From NCBI RefSeq assembly GCF_030297015.1, contig NZ_AP028056.1:2552939-2616938 (forward strand): a stretch of DNA of 64,000 nucleotides. The letters are read 5' to 3'. The DNA comes from Brooklawnia propionicigenes (lineage in GTDB: Bacteria > Actinomycetota > Actinomycetes > Propionibacteriales > Propionibacteriaceae). Of the stretch, positions 50,506 through 61,013 are shown piece by piece (the stretch's first letter is position 1; each line of letters starts with the position of its first letter). The position numbers and the translations under genes are program-made. The notes under the pieces were generated by a model. The model was not told where the DNA came from, made no database searches, and was given only the letters and a program-made list of their open reading frames with translations.

Positions 50506-51993
50506 ATGAAAGAACAACTCGAGCGCGCCGAAGCCGGCGTGGCCAAGCTGCTCGAAGGCCGCAGCGATCGCTGGTACCCGCTGTTCCACATCGCTGCCAA
50601 GGCGGGCTGGATCAACGATCCGAACGGTCTGTCGTACTTCAACGGGCGTTACCAGGTGTACTTCCAGCATCATCCCTTCGGCACTCAGTGGGGACCGATG
50701 CACTGGGGACATGTGTCCTCCGAGGACATGGTCACCTGGCGGCGGGAGCCGATCGCGATGGCTCCGTCGATCGAAGCCGACCGTGATGGTGTCTTCTCGG
50801 GTTCGGCGGTCGTCTCGGACGACAACCAACTGGTCGCTTACTACACCGGTCACCGCTGGCGCAATGGTGTCAACGAGGACGAAGGCAATCTGCAGGTGCA
50901 GTGCATGGCGGTCTCCGACGATGGCATCACCTTCGAGAAGACGGGTGTCATCGTCGAATGTCCCGAGGGCCTGTTGCACTTCCGCGACCCGAAGGTCTGG
51001 CGGATGGGCGACACCTGGTACATGGTCTTCGGTGCCTGTTCGGCCGAGAACCGTGGCCAGGTCTGGCTCTACACCTCGACCGACATGAAGTCCTGGGAAT
51101 TCGACCGGGTGATCTTCACCGATCCCAACCCGCGCGTGTTCATGCTGGAATGCCCGGACATGTTCCCCCTGGACGACAAGTGGGTCATCACCTACTGCCC
51201 GATGGGTACCAAACCGGAACGCTATGTGGCCCGCAACGGCCACAACGCGGGTTATGTGGTCGGCGACTGGCAGCCTGGGGGAGTCTTCGAGCAGATCACC
51301 GACTACCGGACGATCGACTGGGGACATCAGTTCTACGCGCCGCAGTCGTTCGAGGCGCCGGACGGCCGTCGCATCGAGTACGGCTGGCTCGGATCGTTCA
51401 CGATGCCGATTGCCACCCAAGAAGTCGACGGCTGGTGCGGTCAGTTCACCGTGCCGCGTGAACTCACCCTGGACAAGAACAACCACCTGCGCAGCTTCCC
51501 GATCGCCGAGATCGAGCAACTGCGCACCGAGACCATCGACTTCGGTGCCTTCGAGCTGGGCCTCAATGGCGACAAGGTGCTGGTCGATGACGATGGTGGG
51601 GCGGTCGAGATCGAACTCGAGGTGGATCTGGCCTCGACCTCGGCCGAGCGGATCGGGCTGAGGGTGCACAACACCCCCGATGGTGGTCACACCTATGTCG
51701 CCTACGACGATCTGGCCGGACGAGTCGATCTCGACCGCAGGCTGACCGGCAACGGTGACCGCGGGCACCGCGCCGCACCATATGAGGGCGGTAGTCAACT
51801 CCGGTTGCGGGTGCTGGTGGATCGGGGGTCCGTCGAGGTCTTCGTCAACGACGGGGCGGAGTCGATCACGTCGTACAGCTTCCCGAACAAAGGTCCGCGC
51901 GCTGTCGTCCTGTGTGCCGAGTCGGGCGTCACCAAGGTGAATGGCCTGAAGGTGCACCGGCTACGGACGATCTGGGAGTCTCCCGACCGGTAG
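50506..51993 (+). CDS. cscA: GH32 sucrase/sucrose hydrolase
   Basis: This 495-residue intracellular enzyme cleaves sucrose to glucose and fructose. The three GH32 signatures are visible: nucleophile Asp38 in AGWINDPNGLSYF, transition-state Asp161 in HFRDPKVWRM, and acid/base Glu215 in LECPDMFPLDD. The C-terminal part is the beta-sandwich domain (GSQLRLRVLVDRGSVEVFVN). No signal peptide is present, which fits the import of intact sucrose by the neighbouring symporter. It starts six bases after the permease stop. Confidence 0.93.
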   Translation: MKEQLERAEAGVAKLLEGRSDRWYPLFHIAAKAGWINDPNGLSYFNGRYQVYFQHHPFGTQWGPMHWGHVSSEDMVTWRREPIAMAPSIEADRDGVFSGSAVVSDDNQLVAYYTGHRWRNGVNEDEGNLQVQCMAVSDDGITFEKTGVIVECPEGLLHFRDPKVWRMGDTWYMVFGACSAENRGQVWLYTSTDMKSWEFDRVIFTDPNPRVFMLECPDMFPLDDKWVITYCPMGTKPERYVARNGHNAGYVVGDWQPGGVFEQITDYRTIDWGHQFYAPQSFEAPDGRRIEYGWLGSFTMPIATQEVDGWCGQFTVPRELTLDKNNHLRSFPIAEIEQLRTETIDFGAFELGLNGDKVLVDDDGGAVEIELEVDLASTSAERIGLRVHNTPDGGHTYVAYDDLAGRVDLDRRLTGNGDRGHRAAPYEGGSQLRLRVLVDRGSVEVFVNDGAESITSYSFPNKGPRAVVLCAESGVTKVNGLKVHRLRTIWESPDR

Positions 51994-52004
51994 TTCACGG
52001 GCCA

Positions 52005-52045
52005 AAGGGCTGTCGCAGTCGCTCCCTCGGACTGCGGCAGCCCTT
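52005..52045 (+). terminator. Terminator of the sucrose operon
   Basis: A 16-bp stem (52005-52020 with 52030-52045, one G-U pair) closes a 9-nt loop, 11 bases after the GH32 stop codon. The T-run is short. Confidence 0.8.
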
Positions 52046-52146
52046 GTTCGTCCGCCGAGGTGCCCGAATCGGCCGGCAAAGCGTCAGCAGTCTGGACGCG
52101 AGTTCGTCGGCGCTTGCGCACACTAAACTCGGGGAGCGTGGCGACA

Positions 52147-54864
52147 GTGACGAATGCTCCCCAGACGACAGCCGATGCCAAACCGTGGGCAGAGTCCCCG
52201 CAGGACGTGCTCGAGCTGCTGGACGCCTCGTCCGGCGGTCTGTCCGGCACTGAGGCAGCCCGAAGGCTCGAGCGAGACGGCAGCAACACGCTTCCCGAAC
52301 CGACCCAGAAGCCCGCCTGGCGTCGCCTGCTGGCGCACTTCGACGATGTGCTGATCTACATTCTGATCGCCGCTGCCGTGCTCAAGGCGATCAGCGGCGA
52401 CTGGATCGACTTCGCGGTGATCAGCGTTGTCATCGTGGCCACCGCGGTCATCGGATTCATTCAGGAGGGTCGCGCCGCGTCCGCGCTGGCCAGTCTTCAG
52501 GACATGCAATCGCTGGACGCTCAGGCGCTGCGCGACGACAGCTGGGGTGTGGTGGACGCCGCCACCCTGGTGGTCGGCGATGTCGTGCGTGTCCGGTCCG
52601 GCGACCGGGTACCCGCCGACCTGAGGCTGCTGGAGGCGTCGTCGCTGCAGGCGGACGAAGCCGCCATGACCGGCGAATCGGTGCCGGCCCAAAAGGACGT
52701 GGTTCCGGTCTGTGTAGAGGCCGGTCTCGGTGACCGTTCGTCCATGCTCTTCTCGGGCACGATCATCACCGCAGGCACCGGCGAGGGAGTGGTGGTCGCC
52801 ACCGGTGCCGACACCGAGATCGGACGCATTTCGTCGCTGGTCTCCGACCAGGACCAGCTCGATACCCCGTTGACCCGTCAGCTGGCCCACCTGGGCAAAC
52901 AACTGTCGATCCTCATCGGCCTGCTCGCCGTCGTGATGCTGCTGGTCGGACGCATCTTCCACGACTTCACCGGGGACGAGCTGATGTCGTCGGCGATCGG
53001 GTTCGCGGTCGCCGCAGTCCCGGAAGGCCTGCCGGCCCTGGTGACGGTGACACTCGCCCTCGGCGTTCAGCAGATGGCCAAGCGCAATGCCATCACCCGC
53101 AAGATGGCCTCGGTCGAGACCCTGGGCTCGGTCACCACCATCTGCTCGGACAAGACCGGAACCCTCACCCAGAACGAGATGACCGCACGCAGCGTCGTCA
53201 CCGCCGACGGCATCTACCAGGTCGAGGGCACCGGATATCAACCCACCGGCCGCATCACGACCGAGGCCGGTGAGACAGCCGACCTCGCGAACCATCCCGA
53301 CCTGGAAGCTCTGGTGCTGGCCGCCGGGGTGGCCAACGATGCGCGGGTCGAACAGACCGATGAAGGCTGGCGGGTGGTCGGACAGCCCACCGAGGGAGCC
53401 ATGGATGTGCTGGCGGCGAAGGCGGGAGCCGACGTCGACGATGTCGTCCGCCTCGCCCAGGTACCCTTCGAATCCGCGCACAAGTTCTCAGCAACACTCG
53501 ATGACGTTCCCGACGGCGATGGAACCCGGCGGATCATTCATGCGCTCGGAGCGCCGGACCGGCTGCTCGACCGCTCGTCCAGCCAGCTGACCGCCACCGG
53601 TGAGCGGGTGCCGGTGGATATCGAGGCCTGGGAACGACATATCGATGAGTTGTCGGTACAGGGTCTGCGGGTTCTCGCGGTGGCCGAGCGTCCCGCCGAC
53701 GGTGTGGAATCCATCGAGCTGGCCGATCTGGACACTGACCTGACCTTCCTGGGGCTGGTCGGCATCGTCGATCCACCGCGCCCGGAGGTCACCGACGCGA
53801 TCGCCGACGCCCACACCGCGGGCATCCGGGTGAAGATGATCACCGGCGACCACAAGGGCACTGCGGTGGCCATCGCCCGCGAACTCGGCATCGTGGGGAC
53901 GGACGGCCGAGTGGAGGCGCTGACCGGGGCCGACCTGGACGCGATGCGTCAAGACGAGCTGACGCTGGTGGCCCGTGATGTCGACGTCTACGCGCGCACC
54001 TCGCCGGAGCACAAGCTGCGCATCGTGCGGGCACTCCAGTCGCAGGGCGAAGTCGTCGCGATGACCGGCGATGGTGTCAACGACGCGCCGTCCATCACGC
54101 GTGCAGATGTCGGGGTCGCGATGGGCATCAAGGGCACCGAGGCGACCAAGGAGGCCGCCGATATCGTGCTGGCCGACGACAACTTCGCCACCATCGAACG
54201 GGCAGTGGAGGAGGGACGCCGGATCTACGACAACATCCGTAAGTCGGTCGCGTTCCTGCTGCCGACCAACGGCGCCCAAGCCTTGATCATTCTGGTTGCG
54301 GTGATGGTCGGTATCGCCCTGCCGCTGGCCCCCGTCCAGATCTTGTGGATCAACCTGGTGACCGCTTTGACGCTGTCGCTGGCCTTGGCCGGTGAACCAG
54401 CCGAGCCCGGCATCATGCGGCGCCCGCCCCGCGCCCCCAGCGAACAGGTGCTGTCGCCGCGCACCTTGGTGCAGGTGCTGTGGACCTCACTGCTGATCGG
54501 CGGGGTGACCTTGTGGTTGTTCATCATCGAACGCAATACCGGCGGCAGCTACGCCATGGCCCAGACCACAGCGGTGACGATGCTGGCCTTCGGGCAGTTG
54601 GCCTATCTGTTCAACTGCCGCTTCCTCAATACCTCATCGCTGACCTGGCGGGTGCTGGTCGGCAACCGGATGATCTGGTACGGAGTCGCTGGTCTGCTGG
54701 CACTGCAGTGCCTGTTCATCTACGCGCCGTTCATGCACATCTGGTTCCATTCGGCCCCCATCGGGTTTGCCGAGTGGGGCCGGATCTTCGGGATGACCAT
54801 CGTCGTCTTCCTGCTCGTCGAGGCCGGAAAGTGGGTCATCCGGAAGGTCTTCGACCGCCGCTGA
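52147..54864 (+). CDS. Cation-transporting P-type ATPase (P2A, Ca2+-ATPase-like)
   Basis: This protein of about 905 residues pumps a cation across the membrane. The phosphorylated Asp335 is in [14 protein letters not shown], preceded by the ion-binding helix motif [24 protein letters not shown] is the actuator loop, and [12 protein letters not shown] with [11 protein letters not shown] are the hinge and P-domain motifs. An N-terminal cation ATPase domain and about ten membrane helices complete the P2 arrangement; Ca2+ or Mn2+ is likely but not proven. I prefer the GTG at 52147, ten bases after GGGGAG; a GTG at 52138 is also possible, and codons further upstream look non-conserved. Confidence 0.9.
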   Translation: MTNAPQTTADAKPWAESPQDVLELLDASSGGLSGTEAARRLERDGSNTLPEPTQKPAWRRLLAHFDDVLIYILIAAAVLKAISGDWIDFAVISVVIVATAVIGFIQEGRAASALASLQDMQSLDAQALRDDSWGVVDAATLVVGDVVRVRSGDRVPADLRLLEASSLQADEAAMTGESVPAQKDVVPVCVEAGLGDRSSMLFSGTIITAGTGEGVVVATGADTEIGRISSLVSDQDQLDTPLTRQLAHLGKQLSILIGLLAVVMLLVGRIFHDFTGDELMSSAIGFAVAAVPEGLPALVTVTLALGVQQMAKRNAITRKMASVETLGSVTTICSDKTGTLTQNEMTARSVVTADGIYQVEGTGYQPTGRITTEAGETADLANHPDLEALVLAAGVANDARVEQTDEGWRVVGQPTEGAMDVLAAKAGADVDDVVRLAQVPFESAHKFSATLDDVPDGDGTRRIIHALGAPDRLLDRSSSQLTATGERVPVDIEAWERHIDELSVQGLRVLAVAERPADGVESIELADLDTDLTFLGLVGIVDPPRPEVTDAIADAHTAGIRVKMITGDHKGTAVAIARELGIVGTDGRVEALTGADLDAMRQDELTLVARDVDVYARTSPEHKLRIVRALQSQGEVVAMTGDGVNDAPSITRADVGVAMGIKGTEATKEAADIVLADDNFATIERAVEEGRRIYDNIRKSVAFLLPTNGAQALIILVAVMVGIALPLAPVQILWINLVTALTLSLALAGEPAEPGIMRRPPRAPSEQVLSPRTLVQVLWTSLLIGGVTLWLFIIERNTGGSYAMAQTTAVTMLAFGQLAYLFNCRFLNTSSLTWRVLVGNRMIWYGVAGLLALQCLFIYAPFMHIWFHSAPIGFAEWGRIFGMTIVVFLLVEAGKWVIRKVFDRR

Positions 54865-54921
54865 CCAGACGCGCGGACCTGCGCCGCGTCCGCCGGCATA
54901 CCGACGATCCGAGCGCTGGGC

Positions 54922-55542
54922 TCAGGCCTGCGCGGCGAAACCGGTCAGTGAGCCCTGACACTTGGCTGCAATGGCCCGAGCCGCGGTGCTGGTGGGGCCG
55001 GGCTGCGGGACGAAGACGGCCTCGCGGTAGTACTGCAACTCCTCGATCGACTCCTGGATGTCGGCGAGCGCCCGGTGGTTGCCGTTCTTGTCCGGAGCGT
55101 TGTAGTAGGCCCGCGGATACCAGCGTCGGGCCAGCTCCTTGATGCTGGAGACATCCACGTTGCGGTAGTGCAGATGGCCCTCGAGCTCGGGCATGTCCCG
55201 GGCGAGGAAGGCGCGGTCGGTGCCGACCGTGTTACCGGCCAGCGGGGCCTTCCGGGCATCGGGCACATAGGTCTTGATGTAGTCGAGCAGTTGCGCCTCG
55301 GCGTCGGCCATGCTCAGGGTTGCCTTCTCCAACTCGTCGAGAAGACCCGAATCGGAGTGCATCTTGAGCACCGTCTCGTTCATCTGCTCCAGTGCCTGCT
55401 GGGACGGCGGGATCAACAGGTCGAGGCCTTCGCCCTGCACCTTGAGCTCGCCATCGGTCACCAGTACCGCGACTTCGACCAAAGCATCGGTAGCCAGGTT
55501 GAGCCCGGTCATTTCACAGTCGATCCACACCAGCATGTCCAT
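54922..55542 (-). CDS. orn: Oligoribonuclease
   Basis: This 206-residue DEDDh exonuclease degrades short RNA oligonucleotides, including the final step of RNA turnover and pGpG removal. DMLVWIDCEMTGLNLATDAL contains the first two acidic residues, LAGNTVGTDRAFLARDMPEL the third, and NGNHRALADIQESIEEL the catalytic His and final Asp. VDVSSIKELARRWYP is typical. The ATG at 55542 has an AGGGACG site; an ATG two codons later is an alternative. It lies between a P-type ATPase (convergent) and tRNA-Arg (divergent). Confidence 0.96.
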   Translation of the reverse strand: MDMLVWIDCEMTGLNLATDALVEVAVLVTDGELKVQGEGLDLLIPPSQQALEQMNETVLKMHSDSGLLDELEKATLSMADAEAQLLDYIKTYVPDARKAPLAGNTVGTDRAFLARDMPELEGHLHYRNVDVSSIKELARRWYPRAYYNAPDKNGNHRALADIQESIEELQYYREAVFVPQPGPTSTAARAIAAKCQGSLTGFAAQA

Positions 55543-55645
55543 CACGTCCCTAAGGGTATGCCACTGCCGCGAAGCCGGAGAATCCGATGGTTGATCCAGC
55601 ACCCGCGGGCGGATGGGCCGGGGGAGCATCCTCTAGACTGTCCGT

Positions 55646-55718
55646 GCCTCCGTAGCTCAGTGGATAGAGCATCCGCCTTCTAAGCGGCTGGCCGCGGGTT
55701 CGATCCCCGCCGGGGGCG
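55646..55718 (+). tRNA. tRNA-Arg (UCU anticodon)
   Basis: The acceptor GCCTCCG/CGGGGGC contains one G-U pair. The anticodon loop CTTCTAA gives UCU, and the T arm GCGGGTTCGATCCCCGC is intact. The base of the anticodon stem has a T/C mismatch. The discriminator is G and no complete CCA is encoded. Confidence 0.93.
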
Positions 55719-55794
55719 CCGGGCGGGCCAGTGGGCACGGACTTGACCGTTCGCCGGAGCGGGGACGAGTTCAGGGCGCGATAGTCTTGCCCAC

Positions 55795-57357
55795 ATGACT
55801 GCTGACGCCAACACGTGGCGGCCTCCGGCCTCCACCATTCCCGTGCGGGCGACCGGACGCGGCGCTGCGGCTGTCGTCAGTCACGCTCCCGACGGCCGTG
55901 GGGAAGCCGGCCACGACGATCGGCCGGCCCAGTACCGGCGGCGGCAGAACGGCTTGGCCCAGCAGGTGGATCCGTCGCTCAAGTGGCATCAGCGCCTGCT
56001 TCGCAATCCCTACACCTGGATCGTCCTCGCGATGACGCTGGTCTACGCCGGCCTGTTGTTCACCGTCTACCGCACGGTCGGCGACGGGCTGATCGAAGAA
56101 GTCGGCGCGGTCACCAAGGAGGCGACCGGAAACCCGACGGTGCTGGTCTGGGGCCAGATCAATGAGGCCTACCTGAAGGTCATCCCGTTCGCCGCCGCGA
56201 CGCTCGGCTGCTACGTGCTGCTGCTGGTCTTTCTGGACCGCTTGCGTCCCACTACCTGGTCGATGAAATGGCTCGCGCTCGGCTGGGGAGCCTGCGCGGC
56301 CGTCTTCATCTCGCTGCACGTCAACACCTGGGCCGGCGAATTGATGCGAGCCGAAGGCCCGGTGGATCCGTCTCAGGGCGCCCGGGCTGCGATCTTCTCG
56401 GCGCCCTTCGTCGAGGAAGCCGCGAAGGCGACCATACTTTTCTTCATCGCGATCGCCATGCGCAGGCGGATCGTCGGCGTCCATCAGGCGCTCACGCTGG
56501 CTGCCTTGTCAGCAGCCGGCTTCGCATTCAGCGAGAACGTCGTCTACTACATTCGCACCTACCTGTACGCGGTCACGATCTACGGCACCGACGCCGAAGC
56601 AGAGCTGCATCAGCTCTTCGTGCTGCGCGGGGTGGTGCTGTCGTTCGGGCATCTGCTGTTCACCTCGTTGACTGCGCTCGGCATGATCGCCGCCCTGACC
56701 AACCGCAGCAAGATCGTCCGTGTTCTGGCGCCGGTGGCCGGTTATCTCGCCGCGGCGTTCGGGCACATGCTCTTCAACGGGTTCGCATCGCTGTCCAGCA
56801 GCACGTTGGTGCTGATCATCGGCGGCTGGATCGGCGTCCTCGCGCTGGGCGTCTACACGATTTTCCGGTACGTCCACCAGACCCGCAACATCCGGGCCAG
56901 GCTCACCGAGCTGGTCGAGCTCGGCTGGCTACAGATCGATGATCCGGCCGAGATGAGCAAGCTGTTCGGGCGCTGGCGGATGGCCCTCGCCGCATTCCTG
57001 CGCGGTCCTCGGGTCTTCCGGGCCACCCTGCGCCTGCAGCGCAGCCTTACCGAGATCGCCTATCTGCGTGATGCCGAGATGCGCGGAATCGTCGATGCGA
57101 TGGCGATCGAGCGTGAACGCGACCTCATCCTGGCCGCCGGTGAGGCCCGGGTCTGGGCGATCGATCACGTTCGTGGCGTCCCGTTCATCCCGCCGCAGTG
57201 GGGCGAAGCGGTACGCTCGCTCGTGCAACGCGTGAAGGACGCGCGCGCCGAGCGCCGGGCGCGCCGGGCGCGCAAGCAGCCGCCCCAGTCGTGGTCGCCA
57301 CCCACCGGCGTTCCGGTGGCTACCGGTGGCGGAGGGTGGCCCGCACAGTGGCGTTGA
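55795..57357 (+). CDS. PrsW-family intramembrane metalloprotease
   Basis: This 520-residue membrane protein has about eight helices in residues 75-360. The PrsW motifs are FVEEAAKATILFF (EExxK, about 206-210), FAFSENVVYYIRTYL, and two histidine motifs, SFGHLLFTS and FGHMLFNGFA, expected to bind zinc. The family includes the protease that cleaves anti-sigma factor RsiW in Bacillus; substrates here are unknown. A soluble basic C-terminus of about 130 residues follows the membrane region and is longer than in typical PrsW. No anti-sigma gene is adjacent. The ATG at 55795 has a weak ribosome site. Confidence 0.85.
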   Translation: MTADANTWRPPASTIPVRATGRGAAAVVSHAPDGRGEAGHDDRPAQYRRRQNGLAQQVDPSLKWHQRLLRNPYTWIVLAMTLVYAGLLFTVYRTVGDGLIEEVGAVTKEATGNPTVLVWGQINEAYLKVIPFAAATLGCYVLLLVFLDRLRPTTWSMKWLALGWGACAAVFISLHVNTWAGELMRAEGPVDPSQGARAAIFSAPFVEEAAKATILFFIAIAMRRRIVGVHQALTLAALSAAGFAFSENVVYYIRTYLYAVTIYGTDAEAELHQLFVLRGVVLSFGHLLFTSLTALGMIAALTNRSKIVRVLAPVAGYLAAAFGHMLFNGFASLSSSTLVLIIGGWIGVLALGVYTIFRYVHQTRNIRARLTELVELGWLQIDDPAEMSKLFGRWRMALAAFLRGPRVFRATLRLQRSLTEIAYLRDAEMRGIVDAMAIERERDLILAAGEARVWAIDHVRGVPFIPPQWGEAVRSLVQRVKDARAERRARRARKQPPQSWSPPTGVPVATGGGGWPAQWR

Positions 57358-57419
57358 CGTGCCAAAGTGTCAGGTAGACGCCACAATGGGCGTGAACGGT
57401 TCGTATTGAGGAGGACGCG

Positions 57420-59273
57420 ATGGAGTTGGCAGGGTCGCTGACCTCCTTGCGTTCGGCGTTGAGCCAGGCACGGTTCCCGCTGGCGTTGCCCGATCGCACG
57501 GCTGCCCAGACAACGATCCATCAGATCGTCAGTCAGCTCGACGACTACGTCCTGCCTCGACTGGTCAACCTGGAGGCGCCGCTGCTGGCTGTGGTCGGCG
57601 GTTCCACCGGCGCAGGCAAGTCCACACTGGTCAACTCGCTCATCGGACGCGTGGTCTCACAGCCAGGCGTCATCCGCCCCACCACCCGCTCGCCGGTGCT
57701 GATTCACAATCCGGACGACGGCCGCTGGTTCGACGACGACCGTGTGCTGCCCGGGCTGATCCGCTCCCGGGTCTCCAGCCGGGACCAGCGTTCGCTGCAG
57801 CTGGTGTCCGAACCGACGTTGCCCGCAGGGCTGGCGATCCTGGACGCCCCGGACATCGATTCGGTCGTCAAGGAGAACCGGCTGTTGGCCACCCAGCTTC
57901 TCGATGCGGCCGATCTGTGGCTGTTCGTCACCTCCGCGGCCCGCTATGCCGATGCGGTCCCGTGGGAATTCCTGCGCACCGCCGCCAGCCGGGGCGCCGC
58001 CATCTCGGTGGTGCTCGACCGGGTGCCTCCGGGGGCGATGGCTGTCGTGCCCGCCGACCTCGGACAGATGATGTCCGACCGGGGCCTGGCGGACGCTCCG
58101 CTGTTCGCGGTGCCGGAGACCGTCGTGGACGATCTGGGCCTGCTGCCCGATTCGGCGGTGGCTCCGGTCCGGACCTACCTGGCCACCCTGGCCGCCGACA
58201 AGGAATCCCGGGAACGCGTCGTCCGGCGGACTCTCGACGGAGCGATCGGCTCCCTCGTACAGCGCGCGCCTGAGGTCGCGAATGCCCTCGACAGCCAGCG
58301 AGAGGTCGCCGTGCAGCTGGCCAGTGACGCCCAGAAGGCGTTCGCGGAGGCTGCCCGCGCGGTCGCGGTGCAGTCGGCCGATGGCACCCTGCTGCGCGGC
58401 GAGGTGCTGTCACGCTGGCACGACTACGTGGGTACCGGTGACCTGATGCGCAGCCTCGACCAGGGCGTCAGTCGGCTGCGGGACCGAATCGCTGGTTTCT
58501 TCACGGGCAATTCGCAGCGCGCAGAGCGGGTCGGGGTCGCAGCCAGCAGCGGGCTGGAAGCCCTGATCAACGGGGAGGCGGCCGCCGCCGCCGAACGCGC
58601 CGTCGTCGCCTGGAAAGCCAATCCGGCCGGCCGGGAACTGATGGCCCGCTACCCGGAGCTGGTTCGTCCCGGCGACGAACTGGCGGGCTCGACTGCGCGC
58701 GCCATCCGCGACTGGCAGTCCGATGTGCTCGCACTGGTCGCGAACGAGGGCAAGGGCAAACGCACCTCCGCGCGGATCGCTGCGCTCAGCGTCAACGGGG
58801 TGGGCGCTGCCCTGATGCTGGTCATTTTCTTCAACACCGGCGGTCTCACCGGAGCCGAGGGCGGGGTTGCAGTCGGCACGACGGTACTGGCCCAGCGGCT
58901 GCTCGAATCCGTCTTCGGTGATGAGGCGGTGCGCAAGCTGGCGACGACAGCCAAACAGGAACTGGACGCGCGGGTCGAGGGCCTGATGGCCGGTGAACTG
59001 GTGCGCTTCACCCGCGTGATCGACGATCTGGGTATCGGACCCGACGATGCCGCCAATGTCCGGCAGGCGGTCGTCGAGGTCGAACGCGCCCGGGGTGCGG
59101 GTGGTCAGGCTCTGCGGCCGGGTTCGCCGGCGAGACCGGCCCTCGATGGTGCGCCCCACCAGGAACTGACCACCGGCAGCACCGCGGTTGAGATCGCTCA
59201 GGTCAACGCCGCGGATGCGGAGATCGTCGATGCCGAACTCGTGCACGACAACCGGCAGGATGGCAGCAACTGA
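57420..59273 (+). CDS. Dynamin-like/ribosome-GTPase-type membrane GTPase, first of a pair
   Basis: This 617-residue protein has a P-loop in VVGGSTGAGKSTLVNSLIG (about residues 58-76) and a switch region with PTTRSPVLIHNPDD. The G3 site is ILDAPDIDSV. A long helical middle part follows, then a hydrophobic pair near residues 455-500 that could insert in the membrane. The pattern resembles bacterial dynamin-like or YfjP-type GTPases. The stop overlaps the next gene's ATG (TGATG), so the two are translated together and probably act as a heteromer. GAGGAGGAC precedes the start. Confidence 0.8.
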   Translation: MELAGSLTSLRSALSQARFPLALPDRTAAQTTIHQIVSQLDDYVLPRLVNLEAPLLAVVGGSTGAGKSTLVNSLIGRVVSQPGVIRPTTRSPVLIHNPDDGRWFDDDRVLPGLIRSRVSSRDQRSLQLVSEPTLPAGLAILDAPDIDSVVKENRLLATQLLDAADLWLFVTSAARYADAVPWEFLRTAASRGAAISVVLDRVPPGAMAVVPADLGQMMSDRGLADAPLFAVPETVVDDLGLLPDSAVAPVRTYLATLAADKESRERVVRRTLDGAIGSLVQRAPEVANALDSQREVAVQLASDAQKAFAEAARAVAVQSADGTLLRGEVLSRWHDYVGTGDLMRSLDQGVSRLRDRIAGFFTGNSQRAERVGVAASSGLEALINGEAAAAAERAVVAWKANPAGRELMARYPELVRPGDELAGSTARAIRDWQSDVLALVANEGKGKRTSARIAALSVNGVGAALMLVIFFNTGGLTGAEGGVAVGTTVLAQRLLESVFGDEAVRKLATTAKQELDARVEGLMAGELVRFTRVIDDLGIGPDDAANVRQAVVEVERARGAGGQALRPGSPARPALDGAPHQELTTGSTAVEIAQVNAADAEIVDAELVHDNRQDGSN

Positions 59274-60907
59274 TGTCGAAACCCGAACGTGCAGCCGAAT
59301 CCCTCGCCACCCGTGTTCAGGCCCTGAGCCGGGCCGCAGACCTCGCAGCCGGTCGGCTCAGTGACGACGTGGTGGACCAAGCTCGCCGAGTGACCCGCAA
59401 GGCCGACCGTCGGCTCGCGATCGCGGGCGACACCACTGTCATCGCGCTGGCCGGGGCGACCGGGTCGGGAAAGTCCAGCCTGTTCAACGCGATCTCCGGC
59501 ACCCGGCTCGCCGAGCCGGGACTCAAGCGTCCGACCACCAACAGATCGATGGCCGCTTACTGGGGTGCGCAGCTGCCGCACGAGCTCTTGGACTGGCTCG
59601 ACGTGCCGCGCCGTCACTTGGTGCAAGGCGACGACCCGGTGCTGAATGGTCTCGTCCTCATCGACCTACCCGACCACGATTCGACGGTCGCGGCCCATCG
59701 CGCCGAGGCCGACCGGCTCGTCGAACTCGTCGACATGCTGGTGTGGGTGGTCGACCCCCAGAAGTACGCGGACGCCACGCTGCACAACGACTACCTGAAG
59801 CCGCTCGCCGACCATGCCGGCGTGATGCTCGTGGTGCTTAACCAGGCCGACCGGCTGACCGGTGACCAGCTGCGCGAGACCATGCGCGATCTGCGGGGAT
59901 TGCTCGACTCCGAGGGCTTGAGCAAGACCAGCTGCGTCGCCGCCTCCGCCTTGACCGGCATGGGCATCGAGACGCTGCGCAAGACGATCGCCACGACCGT
60001 GCGTGAGAAGAAGACCGCGGCGAACCGGTTGTCGTCCGACATCTCAAGCGTGGCGCATTCGATGAAGACCGAGTTCGGGGACGCCAAAGTGCCCACGAAG
60101 GTGCCCGAAGCCAGGGCGCGCGAGTTGAACAAGGCGCTCGCCGAGGCCGCCGGAGCGAGCATCGTGCGGGACGCCGTGCTGAAATCGATGCGCCACAGGG
60201 GAGGCCTGGCCACCGGTTGGCCGGTCACCAAGTGGCTGCGCCGGTTCACGCCGGACCCACTACGCATGCTGCATCTCGATCGCGCGGTGCCACGCGGCAA
60301 GAAACGACCCGACGAACTAGAACCGGCATCGGTGCAGCGCACAAGCCTGCCGACCGCGGGTGGTGTGCAGACCGCGCGGGTCGACATCGCGTTGCGGGGT
60401 CTGGCCGCCTCATCGAGCCAGGGCCTGCCCGACGGCTTCGCGACAGCGGTCCGGGAGGCTACGCTGGCCCACCGCAATGACCTGCCGGACGAACTCGATC
60501 GCGCTGTCGGTGCCACCGATCTGGCGATGGAGCGGGGCCAGGGCTGGTGGACGGTCGTTCAGGTGCTGCAGTGGATCATCTTCGTCGCCGCGGTCGTCGG
60601 CGCCGGCTGGCTGCTGCTCGACCTGGTGCTGAACTATCTGCAGTTGCCGCAGCTGCCCGTCGTCCGGGTGGGGCGCGCACCGCTGCCGACGGTGATGCTA
60701 TTGGGCGGTGCCCTGCTCGGCATGCTGGTAAGCCTGATTTCGCGGGCCGGAGTGGAACTGGACGCGAGAGCCAAGGGTGGCCGCGCCGAACGCGCACTCA
60801 CCCGTTCCATCGTTGACGTCGCCGACCGGCTGGTGATTTCCCCAGTCAACGGCGAACTGACGCGGTTCAACCAGGGACGCCAGGAGGCATCGCGGGCCAT
60901 CGGCTGA
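59273..60907 (+). CDS. Dynamin-like/ribosome-GTPase-type membrane GTPase, second of the pair
   Basis: This 544-residue partner has a P-loop in ALAGATGSGKSSLFNAISG (about residues 58-76), PTTNRSMAAYWG, G3 LIDLPDHDST and G4 VVLNQADRLTG. Two membrane helices lie near residues 425-450 and 470-490 (WIIFVAAVVGAGWLLLDLVL). The paired, overlapping arrangement recalls two-part dynamins (for example DynA/DynB, IniA/IniC), which remodel membranes. The exact role is unknown; other actinobacteria also place such pairs near ssb and ettA, as I recall. Confidence 0.8.
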   Translation: MSKPERAAESLATRVQALSRAADLAAGRLSDDVVDQARRVTRKADRRLAIAGDTTVIALAGATGSGKSSLFNAISGTRLAEPGLKRPTTNRSMAAYWGAQLPHELLDWLDVPRRHLVQGDDPVLNGLVLIDLPDHDSTVAAHRAEADRLVELVDMLVWVVDPQKYADATLHNDYLKPLADHAGVMLVVLNQADRLTGDQLRETMRDLRGLLDSEGLSKTSCVAASALTGMGIETLRKTIATTVREKKTAANRLSSDISSVAHSMKTEFGDAKVPTKVPEARARELNKALAEAAGASIVRDAVLKSMRHRGGLATGWPVTKWLRRFTPDPLRMLHLDRAVPRGKKRPDELEPASVQRTSLPTAGGVQTARVDIALRGLAASSSQGLPDGFATAVREATLAHRNDLPDELDRAVGATDLAMERGQGWWTVVQVLQWIIFVAAVVGAGWLLLDLVLNYLQLPQLPVVRVGRAPLPTVMLLGGALLGMLVSLISRAGVELDARAKGGRAERALTRSIVDVADRLVISPVNGELTRFNQGRQEASRAIG

Positions 60908-60934
60908 GCCTTGCCAGGCGGTCATCTCACGGAG

Positions 60935-60943
60935 TTATCCACA
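60935..60943 (+). promoter_or_regulatory. Perfect DnaA-box sequence upstream of ssb
   Basis: TTATCCACA matches the DnaA consensus exactly and sits 70 bases upstream of the SSB start. A single box is not an origin; it could make ssb responsive to DnaA, or be chance. Confidence 0.5.
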
Positions 60944-61013
60944 GCTGGCGACGTCTTTGACCGATTCGGGGTGCTAGTCACCAATCATTGGGGTCCAACG
61001 AGAAAGGACCCCC

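Noticed and set aside
49201-51957. A 918-codon open frame antisense to the sucrose permease and GH32 genes
   Set aside because: The sense genes have full family motifs in the other strand. The antisense product is a low-complexity His/Asp/Arg-rich sequence caused by high third-position GC.
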